Shown here piece by piece: positions 17,697 to 25,836 of a stretch of 64,000 bases of DNA. Made by a program: the position numbers and the translations under genes. The DNA lies in contig CBDCEX010000011.1 of the NCBI GenBank assembly GCA_965216025.1, positions 129,349 through 193,348 on the forward strand, given 5' to 3'. This DNA is from JADFQT01 sp965216025. Its GTDB lineage: Bacteria; Chloroflexota; Dehalococcoidia; Lucifugimonadales; UBA3495. The notes beneath the pieces are model-generated. The model was not told the origin of the DNA and ran no database searches. It worked only from the letters and a program-made list of their open reading frames with translations. How positions within the stretch are numbered: the first letter of the stretch is position 1; the number at the start of each line of letters is the position of its first letter.

Positions 17697-19028
17697 CTAA
17701 TCAGGAGTGGCGCTCCACACGGTAAAGTTGCCACCAAACGGCGTGGGACCGCCGGAGACGGCGATCTCGGGTTTTACTCCAGTGACCGCTCTAGCGCCGG
17801 CCCGTCCCTGCAACTGCTGGATGCAGTCGGTGTGCATCCAGAAACGGCTGCGCCCGCCACCGATATTGCCGCCGCTGGGCAGAATCGGGTTCGGCCCCTC
17901 GATGCTGATATCGGTCTGATAAAAATCTAGGGCGTCCCCCAATTTCATGCCCCGGTAGCCCAGGCCTTCAATGTGGAACTGGTGGAACAGCGAGTAGCCG
18001 TCATACATGTTTTCGAAGGAGAGATCCTGGGCGGTGATTCCGGCGCCCTCCAGAATCTTCTTTCCCGTGCTGCCGGTTTCCGCCTGGACCTCATCCAGGG
18101 TGCCAAGGAGGCTCCTAGGCCTGCCCCTACTCGACGCATGGTTGAGGATATAGACAGGTTTCTGCTTCATGTCCTTGGCCCGTTCCGCAGTGGTGAAGAG
18201 GTAAGCCGCGGATGCCATGATTGGTATGTCGTTGTCGAAGAGGCTGGCCGGCTTGGCGATCCAGCGCGCGGCCAGATAGTCCTCCCGCGTCAGCTGCTCC
18301 GGCCGGTGCTGGGCCCAGTACCCCTCCGGGAACAGCAGGCCGTTCCTTCGTGAGTTCTCCATGAAGGGGGCCATCATGTCGTGGGTTTTGCCGTACTTGC
18401 GGCAGTATTCGGCGAACTGCAAGGCCGTTCCGTAGGAGCCAGGGGGACCCCAGATAGTCCGCCCCGGGCCAATCGCGTAAGTCCCGGAAACCGTCTCCGC
18501 TGCGCTTACTCCTCCCTGGTTGTACCGACCCTCATAGTTGTGCCAACCCTTGAGCACCAGGCAGGTGTTGGTGAGGCCATCACCCACGGCCTGGGCGGCA
18601 ACGACGATGGCGCTGGACATGCATCCTGTACCGTACATGGTGAACTTGACGTTGGTCAGCTCCGGCATGTTCTTTAAGATCCACTCGGCGCTCAGCTGGG
18701 CGATGCCGTCCAGGGGATCGTCAGTTTGATTGTAGGCGTTGACAACGTCCATGGGGATGGGGTCGCCCTCCTGCCAGTGAGCCCCGGTAGTGGTCACCGG
18801 TACGAGGACCAAACCGTCGACCTGGTCGGGCGAGATGCCCGCGTCCTCGATAGCTCTCCGCAGCGCCAGGATGCTCCAGGCGCCCACGGAGGTCTCGGGT
18901 TTCCCGTCCCAGCGCCGGGTGGTGGGCGAGTGCCCAATACCGACGGCCGCTACCTTCCCTCGGTGTTCCCATATTCCCAATCCCTCGGTGGCTCGATGCA
19001 TGGAAGCTGGAGCATTCTGGGTGGTCAT
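17697..19028 (-). CDS. Thiolase-superfamily protein (acetyl-CoA acetyltransferase / lipid-transfer type)
   Basis: A 443-aa thiolase-fold protein of the non-specific lipid-transfer (SCP-x/Ltp) branch. Landmarks are RRAIEDAGISPDQVDGLVL at the N-terminus, YGTGCMSSAI with Cys136 at the place of the nucleophile, and NMYDGYSLFHQFHIEGLG. The C-terminal block is LPSGGNIGGGRSRFWMHTDCIQQLQGRAG ending in GGPTPFGGNFTVW. The usual second His/Cys motifs of degradative thiolases are not clear, so it may be a retro-aldolase or lyase-like member, as for Ltp2-type enzymes. ATG 19028 has AAGGAG seven nt upstream. It follows the DUF35 gene by 46 bp; such pairs are known to form complexes in which the OB-fold protein binds the thiolase. 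Confidence 0.9.
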   Translation of the reverse strand: MTTQNAPASMHRATEGLGIWEHRGKVAAVGIGHSPTTRRWDGKPETSVGAWSILALRRAIEDAGISPDQVDGLVLVPVTTTGAHWQEGDPIPMDVVNAYNQTDDPLDGIAQLSAEWILKNMPELTNVKFTMYGTGCMSSAIVVAAQAVGDGLTNTCLVLKGWHNYEGRYNQGGVSAAETVSGTYAIGPGRTIWGPPGSYGTALQFAEYCRKYGKTHDMMAPFMENSRRNGLLFPEGYWAQHRPEQLTREDYLAARWIAKPASLFDNDIPIMASAAYLFTTAERAKDMKQKPVYILNHASSRGRPRSLLGTLDEVQAETGSTGKKILEGAGITAQDLSFENMYDGYSLFHQFHIEGLGYRGMKLGDALDFYQTDISIEGPNPILPSGGNIGGGRSRFWMHTDCIQQLQGRAGARAVTGVKPEIAVSGGPTPFGGNFTVWSATPD

Positions 19029-19074
19029 GGTTCACTCCTTTTTAAGAGCTCTTAATCTGGATAAATAAGTGGGT

Positions 19075-19485
19075 CTAGCCTACTACCCGCCACTCGGGCA
19101 CCTTTTGACCGTTGGCGGTTGCCTCGAACACGACCTCTACCCCGGCTCCTACTGGAACCTCATCCACCGGAGTTCCGGGCAGGTGGGAGTACATCTGGAT
19201 TCCCGGGTCCTCGTCCAGCATTATCACCGCCAAGTTGAACGGTTGATCCTCCTGAAGCAGTCTGATTGGGCAATCGTACACTACCCCGTAGTTGTAGATC
19301 CTGCCCCGCCCGCTCATCCCTTTCCATTCCAGGTCGTCCCTGGAACCACATTGACTACATGCCGGCGCCGGCGGATGCTGGAGCCGGTTGCAGGCTTTAC
19401 AGTTCTGGATCACCAGCCGCCCCTCGTTGGAGGCTTCCCAGAAAGGCTTGGTCAACTCATCGGGCACCACACCCTGCTTGGCCAT
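19075..19485 (-). CDS. DUF35 OB-fold / zinc-ribbon acyl-CoA-associated protein
   Basis: A 136-aa protein with an N-terminal rubredoxin-like zinc ribbon (Cys29-x2-Cys32, Cys43-x2-Cys46 in NCKACNRLQHPPAPACSQCG) followed by an OB-fold (GRGRIYNYGVVY, FNLAVIMLDE). This is the Zn-ribbon/OB (DUF35) family, whose members partner with thiolase-like or MaoC-like acyl-CoA enzymes. The next gene downstream is such a thiolase, so a heteromeric acyl-CoA enzyme is likely. ATG 19485 follows GGAGGAG at short distance. It is probably the first gene of a two- or three-gene operon; the pathway is not evident from neighbours. Confidence 0.92.
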   Translation of the reverse strand: MAKQGVVPDELTKPFWEASNEGRLVIQNCKACNRLQHPPAPACSQCGSRDDLEWKGMSGRGRIYNYGVVYDCPIRLLQEDQPFNLAVIMLDEDPGIQMYSHLPGTPVDEVPVGAGVEVVFEATANGQKVPEWRVVG

Positions 19486-19617
19486 TTCTCTCCTCCATTT
19501 TTGCTGGTTTTACAGAAGGTCTTCGAAATTGAGCAGCTTTGCTGGGTCAACGATATTCACATTTGCCGAGAATGTCAAAAGGCCGGGCAACAGGGTGAAC
19601 AGTTTAGGTTGGGGTAT

Positions 19618-19692
19618 TTGACATGGTGGTTTGAGTATTCAGCTATAATACATACCCCAGTCAACTTGCTCCAGTCAACTTGCTCCAGTCAA
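19618..19692. promoter_or_regulatory. Promoter-like boxes followed by a 14-bp tandem duplication
   Basis: On the plus strand TTGACA (19618-19623) and TATAAT (19644-19649) match sigma-70 boxes, but the 20-bp spacing is long. Directly after them CCAGTCAACTTGCT is repeated 2.5 times (19657-19692); on the minus strand each unit contains TTGACT, a -35-like box for the DUF35 gene. Between 19486 and 19777 no gene was found. Confidence 0.35.
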
Positions 19693-19777
19693 GCTCCAAC
19701 TTGCTAAGGAGAGAAGCAGGATTCTCGAACATGCTTTTAAACATTAAGAATCCATCGTAGATGTGCATGAAGCCTAG

Positions 19778-21236
19778 TATTACAACGTCAGTTAGTTTGA
19801 TAGGATGACTGTGTAGCTGGAGAGGGAATAGGCAGGTGAGGTGGGGATGTGGATGCGGCAGCTTTCGAGCAGGTGTACGGGTCATTTCGGGATTTTCACG
19901 CTTACTTCGCGCCGCTGTTTGGCCGCCGGGAGACGCGGGAGCACAGCGGTCATTATCTCCAGGCCCTGCTGGTACAGTCTGGGGAGCGGCGCAACGCTGA
20001 GAACCTGTCGGAGACGGTTCCGGGGTCAGCCCGAGGGATGCAGCGGTTTCTCACCGATTCTCCCTGGGACGATGAGGTGATTATAGGACGGCTGCAGGAG
20101 TACCTGGGAACCCGGCTGGAGCATCCGGAAGGGGTGTGGGTGCTGGACGGCAGCGACTTTCCCAAGCAGGGGAGGAAGTCGCTGGGAGTGGCCCGGCAGT
20201 ACTGCGGGAGGCTGGGGAAGGTGGCCAACTGCCAGGCGGGGATGTTCCTGGCCTATGTCAGCCCGTTGGGACGGGCATTGGTGGACAAGGGGCTGTATCT
20301 GCCCGAGAGTTGGACCTCGGACAAAGACCGGTGTGAGGCCGCGGGTGTGCCGGAGGATAGGCAGGGCTACCGGTCCAAGACGGAGTTGGCCTTGGAGATG
20401 GTGGGGCGGGCACAGGAGCGGGGCCACCTGAAGGCTGGATGGGTCGCGGCGGACGACGCCTTCGGGATGTCGCCGTCCTTCCGGGAGGGCCTGGCGGCCT
20501 TGGGGATGTGGTACGTGCTGGACCGTTCCGTCCGGCTTTACGGTGTGGCCGCCGGAGCCTGCCTGGACCAGTGCGGAGTATCAGGGATTCGGGCGTCCCC
20601 GCAAACCCAGGCTGCGAGACGGTCAGCGCCGGACCATGGAGCAGCGCAGCGACGAGTTGCCGGAGGAGGCCTGGCGGGAGATTACGGTGGCCGAGGGAAG
20701 CCAGGGGCCACGCAGCTACCTTTTCAGCGCCCAGAGGGTGCGACCGACCAGCAGGCGCAAGCCCGGCGAAATCCACTGGGCCGTCTACCGCCGGAACCAG
20801 GACGGCAGCGAACCCCGCTACTACCTGTCCAATGCTCCGGAGGATACCCCGTTGGAGACCCTGGCATACGTGGGAGGCTCCCGTTGGCGTATAGAAACGG
20901 AGTTTGAGACGGAGAAAAGCGACGTAGGCCTGGACGAGTACGAGACCCGCACCTGGGCTGGCTGGCATCACCACGTGGCCCTGTGCCTGCTGGGCGGAGC
21001 TTTTCTGCTGAGCCTGCAACAGGCTTGGGGGGAAAAAGATGCCCCGGATCACGAGGCCGCAGGTCTACCGGGTGGTGCGGGAAATGCTGCCCCGGGAACG
21101 GTTCGGGCCAACCGAGTTGCTGCGGTGGCTTGAGGATACGCAGGACAGTAACGAACGGGCCAAACGCTCCCATGCCAAGCGCCGCGCCGCCATGCGGGCA
21201 TCACCCCACATCCCTCCCTGAACTGACGTTGTAATA
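19778..21236 (+). mobile_element. IS701-family element with CTAG target duplication
   Basis: The ends are TATTACAACGTCAGTT (19778-19793) and its exact reverse complement (21221-21236), flanked on both sides by CTAG (19774-19777 and 21237-21240). A CTAG (YTAR) target fits the IS701 family. One transposase gene, now frameshifted, fills the element. Confidence 0.93.
19849..21221 (+). pseudogene. IS701-family transposase with two single-base insertions
   Basis: Frame one (GTG 19849) encodes GVWVLDGSDFPKQGRKSLGVARQYCGRLGKVANCQAG and GWVAADDAFG, with the first and second catalytic Asp. It is lost at 20523-20524, where removing one C restores VLDVPSGFTVWPPEPAW. Frame two continues through LAYVGGSRWRIETEFETEKSDVGLDEYE, containing the catalytic Glu. 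It is lost again in the A-run near 21034-21038, where removing one A restores WGEKMPRITRPQVYR. The third frame ends with HAKRRAAMRASPHIPP at 21221. Repaired, this is a normal-length IS701 DDE transposase. Both changes are +1 events in short homopolymers, so sequencing error is an alternative, but decay is more likely for an IS. Confidence 0.9.
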
Positions 21237-21357
21237 CTAGTACCGTGGCAAAGAAGATGTTGGGGGCATGGCCAATGGAGTCCGACCAGGCGATGAGGCG
21301 AATCTACCGAAGTGAAGCAGAGAATTTCGAATTCCGGCCCAGTTAGGAGAGATTGAA

Positions 21358-23034
21358 ATGGCACAGACCACAGGCGCGAAATTCATGGCGGAAGCCCTGA
21401 AGGCATATGGAGTTACCCACGTCTTTGTGGCCCCCGCGATTGCCCGCGAAGCATTGGCCGAGTTGAGTCAACTGGGCGTCAAAAGCATCGTGACCCACGG
21501 CGAGAAGGCCGCAGCCTATATGGCCGACGGTTACGCTCGAGCCGCCAATTCCCCCGGAATCTGCTTCGCTCAATCAGTAGGCGCGGCCAACCTGGCAGCC
21601 GGTTTGCAGGACGCTTTTCTGGCCTTGTCGCCGGTTATCGCCATGACCGGCCGCAAAACCCCCTTGGAGCAGCACAAGAACGCCTATCAGGAGATAGAGC
21701 ATTCCAAACCCTTTGCCTCGGTAACCAAGTTCAGCGGCTCAGTGGAGCGAGTGGAGCAGCTACCTTACCTTCTACGCCAGGCGTTCCGAGAGGCAACTTC
21801 CGGCGCGCCGGGGCCGGTCCATCTTGACCTTCAAGGCATGACCGGTAACGTGATCATGCAAAGCGAAGCCGACCTTGAGCTGGTGGTTGAAGACAGCTTC
21901 ACCAGCCGGCCAGCCTTCCGGCCAGAGGCCTCGGCGGACTCGGTTCGGCAGGCCGCCCAAGTGCTGTCAAGGGCCCGGCGCCCGGTAATCGTCGCGGGAG
22001 GCGGAGTCACCTCCTCTCAGGCTCAGCTAGAGGTCGTGGAGTTGGCGGAGATGCTGTCCATTCCGGTTGCCACGTCTTTAAATGCCAAGGGGACCATCCC
22101 CGACAACCATCCGTTGTCAGTGGGAGTCGTCGGATCCTATTCCCGATGGTGCGCCAACCGGGTGGTATTCGAATCCGACCTTGTGATCTACATAGGTAGT
22201 CACACCGGAAGCCAGGTAACCAACGAGTGGAGAGTGCCCGCCGTAGGTACATCGGTAATCCAAATCGACATCGACCCTTCAGAACTCGGGCGCAGCTACC
22301 CTAACGAGGTATCCTTGCACGGCGACGCCAGAGCAACCACCCGGAGGTTGATTGAGGCATTGGAGCCCATCGGGAGCCGTACCGATTGGGTCTCTCGCGC
22401 CCAGGAGTTGGTACGAGAATGGCGGGAAGAAGTCGCACCCAGGGCTAACTCAGAGTCAGTGCCCATCATCCCAGAGAGGCTCTGCAATGAGCTATCCCGT
22501 TTCCTGCCTGGGAATGCTGTGCTAGTCGCCGACACCGGGCACGCGGGCATTTGGACCGGATCGATGGTGGACCTGAACGAGCCTGGTCAGGACTACATCC
22601 GCTGTGCCGGGTCGCTGGGCTGGGGACTCTCGGGAGCCCTGGGCACCAAGTGCGCCTTGCCCGACAGACCTGTAATATGCTTCACTGGCGACGGCGGGTT
22701 CTGGTACCACATCGCCGAACTGGAGACTGCCGTCCGGTACAACATTCCGGTGGTCACCGTGGTTAACAACAACCACGGACTGCTCCAAGACAAGAGAGGC
22801 GACGACCGCGCCTACCAGGCTGTGCCGGGCGCGAACTCGGCCGATCTTTGGGAGTTCAATGACGTAGACCTGGCCAAGGTTGCTGAGGCTATGGGTGCCT
22901 ATGGCATACGGGTGAACCAGCCTGGAGACATCCAGGGGGCGTTGGAGCGTGCGCTGGCTTCCGGTCGTCCGGCGGTAGTAGACGTGGCCACCGACCCCTT
23001 GGATAGTGAATCACCAGTACCCTGGGCTCCTTAA
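21358..23034 (+). CDS. Thiamine-pyrophosphate-dependent enzyme, acetolactate-synthase-like
   Basis: A 558-aa protein with the three-domain plan of the POX/ALS family. The N-terminal pyrimidine-binding domain has the catalytic Glu49 in THGEKAAAYMADGYAR. A central Rossmann-like domain contains RRPVIVAGGGVTSSQ. The C-terminal pyrophosphate domain has the TPP motif from about residue 443 (TGDGGFWYHIAEL...VVTVVNNNHG). Relatives include acetolactate synthase, benzoylformate decarboxylase, oxalyl-CoA decarboxylase and sulfoacetaldehyde acetyltransferase. No regulatory ALS subunit is adjacent, so a catabolic 2-oxo-acid enzyme is more likely than branched-chain amino acid synthesis. ATG 21358 has TAGGAG nine nt upstream. 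The IS701 ends 121 bp upstream and may have displaced the original promoter. Confidence 0.9.
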   Translation: MAQTTGAKFMAEALKAYGVTHVFVAPAIAREALAELSQLGVKSIVTHGEKAAAYMADGYARAANSPGICFAQSVGAANLAAGLQDAFLALSPVIAMTGRKTPLEQHKNAYQEIEHSKPFASVTKFSGSVERVEQLPYLLRQAFREATSGAPGPVHLDLQGMTGNVIMQSEADLELVVEDSFTSRPAFRPEASADSVRQAAQVLSRARRPVIVAGGGVTSSQAQLEVVELAEMLSIPVATSLNAKGTIPDNHPLSVGVVGSYSRWCANRVVFESDLVIYIGSHTGSQVTNEWRVPAVGTSVIQIDIDPSELGRSYPNEVSLHGDARATTRRLIEALEPIGSRTDWVSRAQELVREWREEVAPRANSESVPIIPERLCNELSRFLPGNAVLVADTGHAGIWTGSMVDLNEPGQDYIRCAGSLGWGLSGALGTKCALPDRPVICFTGDGGFWYHIAELETAVRYNIPVVTVVNNNHGLLQDKRGDDRAYQAVPGANSADLWEFNDVDLAKVAEAMGAYGIRVNQPGDIQGALERALASGRPAVVDVATDPLDSESPVPWAP

Positions 23035-23062
23035 ACCCAAGCCCAGGAAACCCAAGCCCAGG
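23033..23062. repeat. 15-bp perfect tandem duplication
   Basis: AAACCCAAGCCCAGG occurs twice in a row, beginning at the stop codon of the TPP-dependent enzyme. Confidence 0.85.
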
Positions 23063-23465
23063 CGGGACTACCAAAAGGGCTCGGGCCCTGGGCAGCGGCT
23101 AGGCGACACGCGCCATTAGTAGGCCAGTGCCCATACTCGATTGAGGAGGGCACTAAAGACATTTGCCCTGGACAACTACATCCTTAATCCAGCCGCACCG
23201 GATAAACCGCCCACGGAATCCCCAAATAGGCGATGGAAATCACTACGGCGGCTAGCATTTCCAATTTGAGTCTAGCTTAACTGGCTTACCACCTTGCCCT
23301 GGACGATGTCTGGTCTCTTTGACACTATTTCCAGCATTGCAACGAGCTTCGCCGTTCTGAGAAAGTACGACGGCTGCACACATTATGCTCATTGACCGGG
23401 ATTGAGGACCAGGATGAAGCCATTCGCGTCAACCCACATGATGCCTGGTTGCGGGGGCCTGGCCC
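23063..23465. other. Gene-free stretch, possible 24-aa membrane peptide
   Basis: The only notable coding possibility is a minus-strand frame within about 23182-23256, encoding the hydrophobic peptide MLAAVVISIAYLGIPWAVYP and four further residues, without a good ribosome site. It may be the remnant of a membrane-protein gene. No RNA gene is recognised. Confidence 0.3.
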
Positions 23466-23506
23466 AAAAGAAACCGGCGCCCAGGATGTGGGCGCCGGTT
23501 TCTTTT
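23466..23506. terminator. Bidirectional rho-independent terminator
   Basis: An 18-bp perfect stem, AAAAGAAACCGGCGCCCA paired with TGGGCGCCGGTTTCTTTT, closes a GGATG loop. It has T-rich 3' sides on both strands. It lies between the convergent TPP-enzyme gene and the NHL gene of cassette 2 and can serve both. Confidence 0.9.
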
Positions 23507-23536
23507 GAGTCGCGTTGAAGGGGCGAGAAACCAGCC

Positions 23537-24595
23537 CTACAGGTTGAACTGCGGGTCTTTATAATCCGGGACCTTCTCATAAACCTGAAGACGGCCCCGC
23601 ATGGTGTCGCAGATCAACAGCCGGTTGGCCTCTTGATCGAAGGCGCAGGCCACCGGCATGCGGAGGTATTCCTGGACCTCCGGGTGCTTGACCCGGCGCC
23701 GGGCTATCGCCATGTCTGGATTGGCGTTGATCGACAGCTTGGCCCATTCGGACAACCCCGTCGCATCGCCCCGCAGGCAGGCCACCGGCTTGGTATCGAC
23801 ATCGAATATCACGACGCGCTCGTTCATCCAGTCCACCACATAGACATCACCGTCTTGGTCGACGGCCACGCCAGTGGGATGGTTCAGGGAGTTGGGGTTT
23901 ACCGCCACGTGCCCTTCCGTGGCGTGGATATAGGGGGTGCTCCCATCGACCGCTACCCCGGTGATTTCGCCGGACCCGAAGGTGAGCAGATGGGTTCCAT
24001 CCGGGCTGAATTTCTGGACCCGGTGGTTGTTCCAGTCGGCCACGTAGAGGTCACCCCGGTTGTCTATGGTGATTCCCCAGGGCATGTCCAGCTGGCCCTC
24101 TTTGTCGCCCTGGCTGCCGAAGCCACCCAGGTACTGCCCGTCCTTGCTAAACTTTTGCACCCGGCTGTTCAGGCTGTTCACGATCCATAGGTTGTCCTCG
24201 GCGTCAAAGGCCATTCCAGAGGGTCCGTTGAGCTGGCCCTCGGCTTCTCCCAACTCCCCCCACGTCCCAACATAATCGCCTTCCTCGCTGAATATGGTAA
24301 TCCGGTGCAGCCATTCGTCAGCGGTATAGACGTTCTGCTCCTGATCCAGCGCCACCGCGGTGAGGTAGACGAACTGCCCCTCCTCGTTTCCGCCGCGACC
24401 AAACTCCTTGATATACTGCTGGTCCACGGTCGCTTTGGTGATGCGCGGGTTGCTCCGATTTGCCACGAACAGGACACCTTCTTTGCCCAGGGCCACTCCA
24501 ATCGGTTGGCTAAAACCCATGCCTGCCGTGGATCGCCGCCCCACATAGTGACTATACTGCCAGCAGCGCCCGGGGGCTATTGTTATTTGCGCCAT
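23537..24595 (-). CDS. NHL-repeat beta-propeller protein (cassette 2)
   Basis: A 352-aa paralogue of the protein at 9493-10527. Clear NHL blades are FVYLTAVALDQEQNVYTADEW, LNGPSGMAFDAEDNLWIVNS, LDMPWGITIDNRGDLYVADW and LNHPTGVAVDQDGDVYVVDW, plus a final half blade CAFDQEANRLLICDTMRGRLQVY. No signal peptide is visible. Both proteins begin with a similar segment (Q-Y-S-H-x-x-G-R, followed by G-x-G-F-x-x-P-(V/I)-(A/G)-(I/V)). This suggests the two cassettes arose by duplication and not by independent recruitment. It is last in the DUF1800-DUF1501-NHL order; the terminator at 23466-23506 ends the unit. The partner ligand is unknown. Confidence 0.9.
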   Translation of the reverse strand: MAQITIAPGRCWQYSHYVGRRSTAGMGFSQPIGVALGKEGVLFVANRSNPRITKATVDQQYIKEFGRGGNEEGQFVYLTAVALDQEQNVYTADEWLHRITIFSEEGDYVGTWGELGEAEGQLNGPSGMAFDAEDNLWIVNSLNSRVQKFSKDGQYLGGFGSQGDKEGQLDMPWGITIDNRGDLYVADWNNHRVQKFSPDGTHLLTFGSGEITGVAVDGSTPYIHATEGHVAVNPNSLNHPTGVAVDQDGDVYVVDWMNERVVIFDVDTKPVACLRGDATGLSEWAKLSINANPDMAIARRRVKHPEVQEYLRMPVACAFDQEANRLLICDTMRGRLQVYEKVPDYKDPQFNL

Positions 24596-24609
24596 ACTTC
24601 GACTCTCCT

Positions 24610-24639
24610 TGCTGATTAACTCGGTGCTGATTAACTCGG
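24610..24639. repeat. 15-bp perfect tandem duplication between DUF1501 and NHL genes
   Basis: TGCTGATTAACTCGG is repeated twice (24610-24624, 24625-24639) in the short gap between the DUF1501 stop and the NHL start of cassette 2. Confidence 0.85.
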
Positions 24640-24657
24640 GTAGGCAACCAAGCTTGC

Positions 24658-25791
24658 TTACTTCTTCAGCCAGTCCAGCTTCTCGAAGTTGCCGTTTACT
24701 ATCGGGTTGGCGTCCAGGCCGAACCAGTCTTCCAGCAGGGTGGCGTAGCCGCCGCGGAAGTCGTAGTTCGGCACCAGGTCGCCCTGCTCCAGGTCTTCAG
24801 CGGCGGCCGAGGGCATTTCCCCGTAGAGACCGCCCTTGACCGGGTCGCCGATGGCGAACATTACGCCCGCCGCGCCGTGGTCGGTGCCCGAGCCGTTGTC
24901 GTGGACCCGCCGCCCGAACTCGGAGAACAGGTACATGACCACGTTGTCGCCGGTGTCATGCTCCTTCAGGTCCTCGAAGAAGGCGGAGATGCCCTCGGAT
25001 ATGTCCTTCCACAGCACCGGGTGGGCGGCCATCTCACCAGCGTGGGTGTCGAAGCTGGCGTGCTGGGTGTAAAAGATGCGGGTCCCCAGGTCCGCCAGGT
25101 ACACCTGGGCGATGTCCTTCAGGTGCATGGCGATGGGCGAGTTGGGATACTCTACGTTGGAACTGTATTTCTCCGGGGCGATTTTGACGATGTCCGCGCC
25201 GACCATGGCGTCGGTGCCGGTGGCGCGCAGGTAGTCATTGACAAAGCCGCCGCCCACGGTGGGGGTGTACATGCGGGAGAACAGGTCCAGCGCCTTGGCC
25301 CGCTGGGCCGTATCGGTGATGCCGGTCAGCAGGCCATAGGTGCCCAGGTCGGCGATGGCGGCCACCGGAACACCGGGGACGGCCAGAGCGCGGGGCAGGC
25401 CATGCCCGAAGTTGATCGCCGTCAGCACGTTCTCCTTGCTGGGGTCCAGCTCCCGGGCCAAGCGGCCAGCCCAGCCTTCGGTGCCAACCTTGTCCGGCTC
25501 GCAGGTGTGCCAGATGTCCATCGACCGGAAGTGGGACCGGGGTGAGTCGGCATAGCCGGCGCCGTGAATAATGGCCACCCGCCCCTGGTCGTAGAGCTCC
25601 TTCAGGGGACCCATGCTGGGCGCCATGCCAATCTGGTCATCAATCTTGATGATCTCGTCCTGGGGGTATTTCACCACCGGACGATTGTCGTAGTAGTGGG
25701 AGTCGGTGTAAGGGATGATGGTGTTGAAGTAGTCGTTGCCGCCGGTCAGCTGCAGTACCACCACCACCGGGTCTTTCTTCGTAGAAGTCAT
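24658..25791 (-). CDS. DUF1501 protein (cassette 2)
   Basis: A 377-aa DUF1501 protein that aligns along its whole length with the one at 10713-11849. Shared landmarks are VVVLQLTGGNDYFNTIIPYTD, PRSHFRSMDIWHTCEPDK, INFGHGLPRALAVPGVPVA, ASFDTHAGE, YLFSEFGRRVHDNGSGTDHG and IGDPVKGGLYGEMPS. It starts directly in the core domain, with no Tat or Sec signal. The conserved DTH and TDHG motifs sit where metal ligands lie in alkaline-phosphatase-fold enzymes, so a hydrolase role is possible, but activity is not known for the family. It is read after DUF1800 (45-bp gap) and before NHL. ATG 25791 follows AAAGGAG in the leader. Confidence 0.92.
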   Translation of the reverse strand: MTSTKKDPVVVVLQLTGGNDYFNTIIPYTDSHYYDNRPVVKYPQDEIIKIDDQIGMAPSMGPLKELYDQGRVAIIHGAGYADSPRSHFRSMDIWHTCEPDKVGTEGWAGRLARELDPSKENVLTAINFGHGLPRALAVPGVPVAAIADLGTYGLLTGITDTAQRAKALDLFSRMYTPTVGGGFVNDYLRATGTDAMVGADIVKIAPEKYSSNVEYPNSPIAMHLKDIAQVYLADLGTRIFYTQHASFDTHAGEMAAHPVLWKDISEGISAFFEDLKEHDTGDNVVMYLFSEFGRRVHDNGSGTDHGAAGVMFAIGDPVKGGLYGEMPSAAAEDLEQGDLVPNYDFRGGYATLLEDWFGLDANPIVNGNFEKLDWLKK

Positions 25792-25836
25792 ATCTTCGTC
25801 TCCTTTCCAGTTAATATCTCTAATAGCACGGGTGAT

